From CAWBOV01 sp963790525 (GTDB lineage: Bacteria; Actinomycetota; Actinomycetes; Mycobacteriales; Jatrophihabitantaceae), in contig CAWBOV010000002.1 of assembly GCA_963790525.1 (NCBI GenBank), positions 682,001-746,000 on the forward strand: a DNA stretch of 64,000 nucleotides. The letters run 5' to 3'. Made by a program: the position numbers and the translations under genes. This document shows positions 58,701 through 64,000 of the stretch, one piece after another. Within the stretch, counting starts at the first letter, position 1, and each line of letters opens with the position of its first letter. The notes under the pieces are model-generated. The model saw only the letters and a program-made list of their open reading frames with translations. It was not told where the DNA came from and did not search any database.

Positions 58701-58980
58701 CGCCCGCCGCCATGGCCCGTTCGGTCGCGAGGACGGCGGCGGCCAGATCGGACGTGTCGATGTCGACGACGTCGTGAGTCCGGCGCAGCGCTTCGAGGTA
58801 GTCGTGTTCGTGGTCCAGGCCCTTGGCGAACAACAGTTCCAGGGCCGCATCGGGCGGGGGATGGGTGAATTCCAACCGGCGCTGCGCCACGGCGAGGTCG
58901 AGCGAGGTCAGATGCCGGCAGGCCAGGAACTTGGTCAGGTCGGTAGGGCTGAGCACCAGCTCGCCGTCATCGAGGTACAT
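55603..58980 (-). CDS. TM0106-type RecB-like nuclease fused to RNase H-like domain and SF1 helicase
   Basis: An 1125-residue three-part protein. First, a RecB/Cas4-like nuclease: D112 (GHADFLLR), D132-T-K134 (VADTKLA), and four cysteines C21, C211, C214, C220 placed as for a 4Fe-4S cluster. Second, an RNase H-fold exonuclease-like domain starting LYLDFEGDPW (D319, E321). Third, a DNA2/NAM7-type SF1 helicase with GPPGTGKST (about 715), LIVDEAGQFS (about 820), LLGDPQQLAQ, VGTVDRFQGREA and HRLNVAVSRAR. All visible key residues are intact. It would unwind and cut DNA or RNA; the biological role is unknown. Its 3' 99 bp overlap helD in antisense. Confidence 0.88.
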   Translation of the reverse strand: MYLDDGELVLSPTDLTKFLACRHLTSLDLAVAQRRLEFTHPPPDAALELLFAKGLDHEHDYLEALRRTHDVVDIDTSDLAAAVLATERAMAAGAEVIYQATFLHGGRRGHADFLLRTDDASALGAWSYDVADTKLARRLKVPALLQMADYGEHLRRIQGRPPHLLTVVAGDGALHRFRFADVEAYARRLGHRFSAFLADGIDTVAEPVAHCGQCRWEPRCAAEWRAADHLSLVAFMRGDHARALEAAGIRTVAALARAPFDALPTSIGRASRERLQHQARLQLAERETGQPVYELIRPVEPGLGLLRLPEPDPADLYLDFEGDPWAGREYLAGVGDRTGAFTAFWAHSADGERRLVEELIDELMRRWQADPGLHVYHYAPYERAALQRMTSRHGTREAELDILLRAEVLVDLYAVVRQGVRISKESYSIKKLEAFYWGRTRAATADVSDAMDSVVAYERWLVEPDQSILDQIERYNREDVESTLALHDWLELRRAELGPDLGRPQPEEVTASEPGADEQAETELAGRLLDAGRPLLAGLVGWHRREARPGWWEVFARQEFDDDELVEDGAVVGPLAAPEYVQDVKQSSVWEYRFPPQLTSLRPGVKPIDVTDQKAVGEIVAIDAEAGWVQVKRSKKLEPKPSRGFGPPPPILDRVLRVSIAESAERILAGQDILAGRLLSGTVPASVLVRADETPAQAVVRIGSALDGAVLAVQGPPGTGKSTAGAELIRTLLDAGLRVGITALSHAVIGNLLTKVGRPSLQRSDESQWCGHQLVECVATNDAVAARLASGQHRLVGGTAWLWSHDSLRDSVDVLIVDEAGQFSLANTVAVSRAARSLVLLGDPQQLAQPSQADHPYGAGVSALEHWLRGHDTVPPDRGVFLDTTWRMHPEITSFVSQLSYEDRLLADKSLAQQAVLGSGPLSGSGLRWVPVEHAGCESESPLEAAVVADLVSGLLGRPWVSHTGVVAPLTADDILVVTPYNAHMALLRAAGVPDGVQVGTVDRFQGREAAVVIYSLASSSAADAPRGVDFLFDTHRLNVAVSRARALTVLVGSPALLDAEVHNPVQLRMVNALCRYVEAASAVQPSIAGAPTSAHAGRQLSRVHDVQALRRAGQRHVEVVDPLP

Positions 58981-59171
58981 CGCGACTCACCACGCCTGCA
59001 CGCTACCGACCACGTCCGACGATTTCGCCCGCCGCACCAGGACCGGGACGGGCTGGGGAGATTCATCGTTCCCTCCTGGCCCGGTCTGTGACAGGCTGTC
59101 CCGCATAGCTTTAGTCCGACTGCAGTAAGTGTTCGGGCAGAGCGGACTGTGACCCATGACCAGGAGGATCG

Positions 59172-59948
59172 ATGAAGCTGCAGGACAAGGTCGTCGCCAT
59201 CACCGGCGGGACGGCGGGAATCGGCCGGGGGATCGCCGAGGCGTTCCTGGCCGAGGGCGCCAAGGTCGCGCTCAACGGCCGCACCCAGGCCAAGGGCGAG
59301 AAGGTCCTCGCCGAGCTCGGCGTCGGTGACCGGGCGATCTTCATCGCCGGCGACGTCACGAAGCAGGAGGTCGTGGAGGGGTTCATCGACGACACCGTCA
59401 GCACGTTCGGGCGCATCGACATCCTGGTGAACAACGCCGGCGGCGCGAAGGATCTGCAGCCCACCGTGTCGCTCACCGACGAGGAGTGGGAGCTGGTCCT
59501 GCACTGGAACCTCTACTCGACCTTCTGGGCCACCCGGCGCGCGCTCAAGCACATGATCCCGCAGCAGTGGGGACGCATCATCAACATCTCCTCCGTCGAG
59601 GGCAAGCACGGCAAGCCGGTCTTCACGCCCTACGTGGCGGTCAAGCACGCGATCAACGGGATGACCAAGTCCATCGCCAAGGAGGTCGGCACCGACGGCA
59701 TCACCGTCAACGCGATCTGCCCTGGCCTGGTCATCACCGACATCATCCGCGAGAACGGCCCGGGAACGGCCGAGGCCATGGGCATCACCTTCGACGAGAT
59801 GGTGGGGATCTTCGCGGCCGAGTCCGCGATCAAGCGCCCGAACACCGTCGAGGAGGTCGCCGGGATGGCGCTGCTGCTGGCCTCCGACGTCGGGGCCGGG
59901 ATCACCGGAGCACTGCTCAGCGTCGACGGAGGCACCGCGGCCTACTGA
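59172..59948 (+). CDS. Short-chain dehydrogenase/reductase
   Basis: A 258-residue classical SDR. TGGTAGIGRG (residues 11-20) binds the cofactor, NNAGG and the catalytic Ser (NISSVEG), Tyr and Lys (YVAVKHA) are present, and the C-terminus is GALLSVDGGTAAY. The Arg after the second strand (NGRTQA) suggests NADP(H). CAGGAGG precedes the ATG. Similar enzymes are 3-oxoacyl-ACP reductases or alcohol dehydrogenases; the substrate is not evident. Confidence 0.9.
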   Translation: MKLQDKVVAITGGTAGIGRGIAEAFLAEGAKVALNGRTQAKGEKVLAELGVGDRAIFIAGDVTKQEVVEGFIDDTVSTFGRIDILVNNAGGAKDLQPTVSLTDEEWELVLHWNLYSTFWATRRALKHMIPQQWGRIINISSVEGKHGKPVFTPYVAVKHAINGMTKSIAKEVGTDGITVNAICPGLVITDIIRENGPGTAEAMGITFDEMVGIFAAESAIKRPNTVEEVAGMALLLASDVGAGITGALLSVDGGTAAY

Positions 59949-59977
59949 GCCCGGCGTCCGGCCCCCGGACATGAAGA

Positions 59978-60009
59978 TCCCGGCACCCCACGGGGGGAGG
60001 GTGCCGGGA
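59978..60009 (+). terminator. Terminator after the SDR gene
   Basis: A perfect 11-bp inverted repeat (TCCCGGCACCC/GGGTGCCGGGA) with a 10-nt loop, 29 nt after the SDR stop. Confidence 0.7.
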
Positions 60010-60201
60010 CGGAGACGATCCTGCATCCTGTCCGCGCGCGCGGCAACTCGACGACCACCGGGTTGTCCGACGCGCGCCCCTGGCATCGCCGGACCTGCCT
60101 GCCTACCCTGGAATGCGCAGGACATGAACCGGTAACCGGGTCGAGGACGTACCTCTGGTGAGTCGGCCGTCTTGGCCGCGCAGGGTGTACCGCGGGGACA
60201 G

Positions 60202-60447
60202 GTGACGAGGGTGGACGAGGACGGCAGCGCACGGCCGCGGCTGCTCGAGCGGATCGCCGCCGTGTGGCACGAGTACACCTACGCGTGCCGACGACTCGAC
60301 GAGATCCGCAATCCGTGGCGGCACACCGCGCGGAGCCCCGGAGCGGGGGCCGATGCAGACGCTGACGCCCCGTTGCGGTGGTCCTACAGCGAGCGCCGCG
60401 GCTGGCACCTGCAGGGATGGGTCGTGCCGGACGAGCGTCAGGCCTGA
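60202..60447 (+). CDS. Small hypothetical protein
   Basis: An 81-residue soluble protein starting at GTG 60202, or 78 residues from GTG 60211. An amphipathic first half (LLERIAAVWHEYTYACRRLDEIRNPW) and an aromatic C-terminus (LRWSYSERRGWHLQGWVVPD) look like real protein, and CGGGGACAG lies just upstream. No family is recognised. Its stop overlaps the stop of the convergent histidine kinase gene by 10 bp. Confidence 0.5.
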   Translation: MTRVDEDGSARPRLLERIAAVWHEYTYACRRLDEIRNPWRHTARSPGAGADADADAPLRWSYSERRGWHLQGWVVPDERQA

Positions 60448-61861
60448 CCCTGGGTCAGCGGCAGCCAGACCTGGAAGGTCGTGCCGTCGGGGCCCGTGCG
60501 GAAGTCCAGCCGCCCGCGGTGGCGCTTGACGACGATGCGCTTCGCGTTGTCCAGCCCGAGCCCGCTGCCCTCGCCCGGCCGGTTTGGTCGTGAAGAACGC
60601 CTCGTAGATCCGGTCGACTGCACCTCGGCCGGGATCCCGGCGCCGGTGTCGCCGATCTCCGACCGTCACCCCGTCTCCGTCGCGGCGGGTGCGCAGCGTC
60701 AGCACGCCGTGCCCGTCCATCGCGTCGACGGCGTTGTCGATGAGGTTGGTCCACACCTGGTTGAGCTCCGCGGCGTAGGCCGGGATCTTGCGGCAGCGTC
60801 AGGTCGTAGTCGCGGGTCACGGTGATGCCGTCGAGCTTGCGGCCGAGCATCACCACGGTGCGTCGAGCCCCGGGTGCAGGTCGAGTCCTGGAAGGTCGCC
60901 TGGTCCATGTGGCGAGACGCTTGACCGCGGCGACCAGGGTGGAGATCCGGGTGGACGCGTCCTCGATCTCGTCCATGAGCGCCTCGGTCTCGAGGGTGTC
61001 GCCAGCCACCGCAGGGCTCCGGTCGCCGGTTCGGTCCGGCCACGGCGACGGTCTCCTCGACCCAGCCGAGGTCCAGGCCGGCGGAGGCGAAGACCGGGGC
61101 CAGGTCGTAGCCGCCGGTGCACGCCGAGCTCGTCCATCCGGTCGATGAGCTCGTCCTCGAGGTCGGACTGCTCCACCGGCGACAGGGACGGATGGGGATC
61201 GGTCGACTTCAGGACGGCCCGCTCCTGGATCTCGACGAGCTGGGTCATCGTGACGGGGTCGAAGTTGCCGGCCACGACGGCCCCGAGCTTGTGCCGCATC
61301 TTCGCGATCCGCTCGCGCAGCTGGCCGGTCGCGCGCACGGTCGCGGCGGCCGGGTTGTTCAGCTCGTGGGCCAGGTTGGCCGACAACGAGCCGAGGCTGG
61401 CCAGGTGCTCGCGCTGGCGGATCTGGGCCTCGCTGTTGCGCACCCCGAGGTAGATGCCGTCGAGCAGGTGGACCGCCATCGGGAACCAGTGCTGCATCAG
61501 CTCGGCGAAGTCCTCCGAGCGCAGCCGCAGTCAGAAGCGCGTCGGCGTCAGCGTCACGATGGAGTTGTTGTAGAAGTTGTCGTTGCCCACCGAGACGTAG
61601 GAGCGGATCGCGCCCGATGTAGACGCCGCGGTAATCGGTCTCGTTGATGACCATGTCCTCGCCGCTGACCTGACGGCTCATCCGGATGCGGCCCTCGAGC
61701 AGGACGTAGAGGTAGTCGGCCTCGTCCCCCTCGTGGACGACGGTGGCCCCGGCGTCGTAGGTGCGGCTCTCGGCGCGCTCGGCGATCCACTGCAGCTGCT
61801 CGTCGGTGAGCGATTCGAAGAGGAACAGCGACTTCAGTTCGTCAGCGGTGATGTGGGCCAT
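60438..61861 (-). pseudogene. Histidine kinase with N-terminal cyclic-nucleotide-binding domain (multiple frameshifts)
   Basis: The pieces of one protein of about 470 residues can be read in order: a Crp-like cNMP-binding domain (FESLTDEQLQWIAERAESRTYDAG...VLLEGRIRMSR), a dimerisation/phosphoacceptor helix (LASLGSLSANLAHELNNPAAATVRATGQLRERI), an N-box (WTNLIDNAVDAMDGHG) and a G-box (GEGSGLGLDNAKRIVVKRHRGRLDFRT). The frame changes at least six times, and an in-frame TGA lies at 61531-61533. Domains are otherwise well conserved, so sequencing error is as likely as decay. It starts 4 nt after the stop of the receiver-reductase gene and is its probable partner. Confidence 0.75.
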
Positions 61862-61865
61862 GTCC

Positions 61866-63539
61866 TCAAGCCTGCTCCAGGTAGCGGTGGACGAGCGTGA
61901 CTGCCATGGCGCCCTCGCCGACGGCCGAGGCGACCCGCTTGACGGAGTCGCCGCGCACGTCGCCGGCCACGAACACGCCGGGCACGCTGGACTCCAGGTG
62001 GTACGGGTCCCGTGCCAGCGGCCAGCCGGCCGGTGGCTGCCCCTCGGCGTCGAGCAGCTCGGGACCGGTGAGGATGAAGCCGCGCTCGTCGCGCACGAAC
62101 GCCTCGCCCAGCCAGTCCGTGCGGGGTGACGCGCCGATGAACACGAACACCCACGTGGCGTCGACGGTCTCGCTCACGCCTGTGGCGTTGTTGTGGAGCG
62201 CGAGCTGCTGGAGGTGTTCCTCGTCGCCGCTGCCGCTGGCGATCTCGGTGCAGGTGCGGACCTCGACGTTGTCGGCGAGCTCGATCCGCGCGACCAGGTA
62301 CTCCGACATGCTGCGGCGGATGTCGTTGCCGCGCACCAGGATGATCACCCGCTTGGCGTACTTGGCGAAGAACAGGGCGGCCTGCCCGGCGGAGTTCGCG
62401 GCGCCGACCACGTAGACGTCCTTGCCCTTGACGTTCGTCGCCTCGTGCGCGGCGGCGCCGTAGTAGACACCCCGGCCGGAGTAGTCGTCGACGCCCGGCG
62501 CGGTCATCCGCGTCCACGACACCCCGGTGGCGAGCACGACGGCGTGCGCGGTGACCTCGGTGCCGTCGTCGAAGCGCACCGCGCGCCCCTCCCCGTGGGG
62601 CTCGATCGCGGTCACCTCGGCCGTGGTCAGGATCTCGACCTCGAAGCGGATGGCCTGGTCGCGTGCCCGCTGCGCCAGCTCCGCGCCCGAGAGCCCGTTG
62701 GGGAAGCCGAGGTAGTTCTCGATGCGGCTGCTCTGGCCGGCCTGGCCGCCGGTGGCCGACCTCTCGACGAGCAGCGTCCGCAGCCCTTCGCTCGCGCCGT
62801 AGACCGCGGCGCCGAGACCGGCCGGGCCGCCGCCGACGACGACGAGATCGTAGAACGGGTTGCCGGCCGTGGTCGCCAGCCCGGCGCGCTCGGCCAGCGT
62901 GCGGACCGACGGCTGGATGAGGATCTCGCCGTCGGGCATGACGCAGAGCGGCAGCACCTCGGGCCGGTCGGCCAGGCGGGCGGTGGCCAGCAGCCGCTGC
63001 GCGTCGACACCGCGCACGTCCAGGTGGCGGTAGGGGACCTGGTTGCGGGCCAGGAACTCCTTCGCCACCTGCGTCTGCGCCGACCACTGGTGGCCGATGA
63101 GCGTGATCCCCTCGAAGGAGGGTCGGGCGCGCGCGGACCATTCCAGCAGCAGCTCGTCCAGTGCCGGGTAGAGCTTCTCCTCCGGCGGGTCCCACGGCTT
63201 GAGCAGGTACCGGTCGAGATCGACGTCGTTGATCGCGCGGATGGCCGCATCGGTGTCGGCGTAGGCGGTCAGCAGCACGCGCTTGGCCTCGGGGACGACG
63301 TCCATCGCCTGCTCGAGGAACTCGACGCCGGTCATCCCGGGCATGCGGTGATCTGCGAGCAGCATCGCGATGTGTTCGCCCCGCAGCGTGAACTCGCGCA
63401 GCGCGTCGAGCGCGGACGGCCCCGACTCGGCCCGCACCACGCGGTACTGCTCGCCGTACTGGCGGCGCAGATCCCGCGCGATCGATCGGCTCACGGCCGG
63501 ATCGTCGTCGACGCTCAACAGGACTGGTCGGGTACTCAC
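61866..63539 (-). CDS. Response regulator receiver fused to thioredoxin reductase-like flavoprotein
   Basis: A 557-residue fusion. Residues 1-130 are a receiver domain with acidic pocket D11-D13, phosphoacceptor D63, T91 and K114. Residues about 140-225 form a thioredoxin/glutaredoxin-like domain (ITLIGHQWSAQTQVAKEFLARNQVPYRHLDV) without a CxxC. Residues about 230-557 are a two-dinucleotide-fold flavoprotein (VVVGGGPAGLGAAVYGASEG, VYVVGAANSAGQAALFFAKYA, GVFVAGDVRGDSVKRVASAVGEGAMAV). The redox CxxC of true thioredoxin reductases is missing. It leads an operon with the histidine kinase; phosphorylation may control the reductase. GTG start with TAATCT 7 nt upstream. Confidence 0.9.
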   Translation of the reverse strand: MSTRPVLLSVDDDPAVSRSIARDLRRQYGEQYRVVRAESGPSALDALREFTLRGEHIAMLLADHRMPGMTGVEFLEQAMDVVPEAKRVLLTAYADTDAAIRAINDVDLDRYLLKPWDPPEEKLYPALDELLLEWSARARPSFEGITLIGHQWSAQTQVAKEFLARNQVPYRHLDVRGVDAQRLLATARLADRPEVLPLCVMPDGEILIQPSVRTLAERAGLATTAGNPFYDLVVVGGGPAGLGAAVYGASEGLRTLLVERSATGGQAGQSSRIENYLGFPNGLSGAELAQRARDQAIRFEVEILTTAEVTAIEPHGEGRAVRFDDGTEVTAHAVVLATGVSWTRMTAPGVDDYSGRGVYYGAAAHEATNVKGKDVYVVGAANSAGQAALFFAKYAKRVIILVRGNDIRRSMSEYLVARIELADNVEVRTCTEIASGSGDEEHLQQLALHNNATGVSETVDATWVFVFIGASPRTDWLGEAFVRDERGFILTGPELLDAEGQPPAGWPLARDPYHLESSVPGVFVAGDVRGDSVKRVASAVGEGAMAVTLVHRYLEQA

Positions 63540-63546
63540 CCTGCGC

Positions 63547-63552
63547 AGATTA
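63547..63552 (-). promoter_or_regulatory. -10 box of a leaderless promoter (receiver-reductase gene)
   Basis: TAATCT on the minus strand, 7 nt before the GTG at 63539. Confidence 0.5.
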
Positions 63553-63851
63553 GCCGGTGTGCGTTACCGCCCGGTGGCGCGCGAGCAGGGGTAGGGAAGC
63601 GCGACGCAGGGGGAGTACGGGGGGCGTGGGGTCCCCCTGCGCCGCAACCGGCGACGAGAGTTCGGAAAATGGACGCCATCGCCCTGGTGCTGCGACATCG
63701 ACACTGCTCCCCGAAGCAGTCGTCACCTCTCTTGGTACGCCTGATTGCGTCCGAGTGTTAACCATTTCGAACACGAATTGGGAACGACTTGCCGACGGTG
63801 GGGTGCTGAGTTTCGGAAGAATCTCGCTACCTGAAATTCACACCGCGCCCT

Positions 63852-63857
63852 TACGAT
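63852..63857 (+). promoter_or_regulatory. -10 box of a leaderless promoter (AAA regulator gene)
   Basis: TACGAT followed by 6 nt and the GTG at 63864. Confidence 0.5.
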
Positions 63858-63863
63858 CTTTGA

Positions 63864-64000
63864 GTGGTCGGGAAGTGGCCACTCATCGGACGACACGAGC
63901 AGTGCACGCAGCTCGCCGGGACGCTCACGAGCCCGGATGGTGCGGGTGGGGTGCTGCTCGCCGGTCCGTCAGGAGTGGGAAAGACGCAGGTCGCGCGCGC
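63864..64000 (+). CDS. AAA ATPase domain protein, probably a LuxR/LAL-type regulator (5' end only)
   Basis: The first 45 codons are visible: WPLIGRHEQ followed 20 residues later by Walker A GPSGVGKT. This N-terminus is typical of large LuxR-type (LAL) regulators and related STAND ATPases, but the HTH would lie beyond the right edge. The GTG start is supported by TACGAT-N6. Divergent from the redox two-component operon. Confidence 0.7.
   Translation, partial: MVGKWPLIGRHEQCTQLAGTLTSPDGAGGVLLAGPSGVGKTQVAR

Larger units (their letters stand above)
63540..63863. other. 324-bp gene-free divergent promoter region
   Basis: No coding potential is seen. It holds the two divergent leaderless -10 boxes (63547-63552 and 63852-63857). 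The stretch 63,715-63,860 is clearly AT-richer than the window average and includes TTAACCATTTCGAACACG. Confidence 0.5.

Noticed and set aside
61531..61533. TGA in the histidine kinase as a selenocysteine codon
   Set aside because: The position lies in a linker with no catalytic role, and the gene has many other lesions; sequence error or decay is simpler.
63767..63772. TCGAAC as an SOS (LexA) box in the last intergenic region
   Set aside because: Only one half-site matches; the second GTTCGA half is absent.

Overview
The window is about 72% GC, gene-dense and free of recognisable prophage or insertion sequences. Gene content and order point to a high-GC actinomycete (class Actinomycetia). 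Two blocks follow the Mycobacterium tuberculosis order closely: ArsA ATPases, ridA, beta-lactamase fold, crp, nth, NUDIX, marP (Rv3680 to Rv3671c), and lysS, lsr2, clpC, mutY, disA, radA, lpqE, carD, ispD, ispF, cysS, rlmB (Rv3598c to Rv3579c). These blocks are well separated in M. tuberculosis but abut here near position 7,600. The genus cannot be fixed from the sequence alone.

Layout. 1-7,518: the ArsA-to-MarP block, with a cupredoxin lipoprotein where mycobacteria carry a thioredoxin-like gene. 7,607-24,511: housekeeping block for tRNA charging, nucleoid structure, proteolysis, c-di-AMP and DNA repair, transcription control, isoprenoid precursors and rRNA methylation. 24,522-29,902: an F420/NADP oxidoreductase, an orphan sugar-importer ATPase beside a LacI regulator, and a GT39-type membrane glycosyltransferase. 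29,953-33,118: tRNA-Thr(UGU) followed by an AbiE-like toxin-antitoxin pair and a DUF1906/peptidoglycan-binding protein, the best candidate for a small acquired segment. 33,169-51,380: metabolic and transport genes, including a CoA-transferase, two DHA2 exporters (one with its MarR regulator), old yellow enzyme, two MpaB/DUF2236 proteins, a large flippase with a degenerate kinase-like domain, and a GH13 glucosidase. 51,313-64,000: a processive GT2 glycan synthase with an MshEN-like N-terminus, HelD convergent with a three-part nuclease-helicase, an SDR, and a redox two-component pair (receiver-thioredoxin reductase fusion plus a cNMP-domain histidine kinase).

Three threads cross the window. 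First, many genes have a TAnnnT hexamer exactly 6-7 nt before the start codon, the signature of leaderless transcripts; this helps fix several start codons. Second, classical operators can be read by eye: Crp before crp, ClgR before clpC, a dyad before the exporter-marR operon, and a nested four-half-site dyad before the AbiEi-like gene. Third, at least eight conserved genes (ridA, a NUDIX, lysS, lsr2, disA, GT39, an MpaB, a histidine kinase) carry single-base frameshifts. Because lysS and lsr2 are among them, residual indel errors in the assembly are more likely than real decay, and the affected products below are described as the intact protein they would form.
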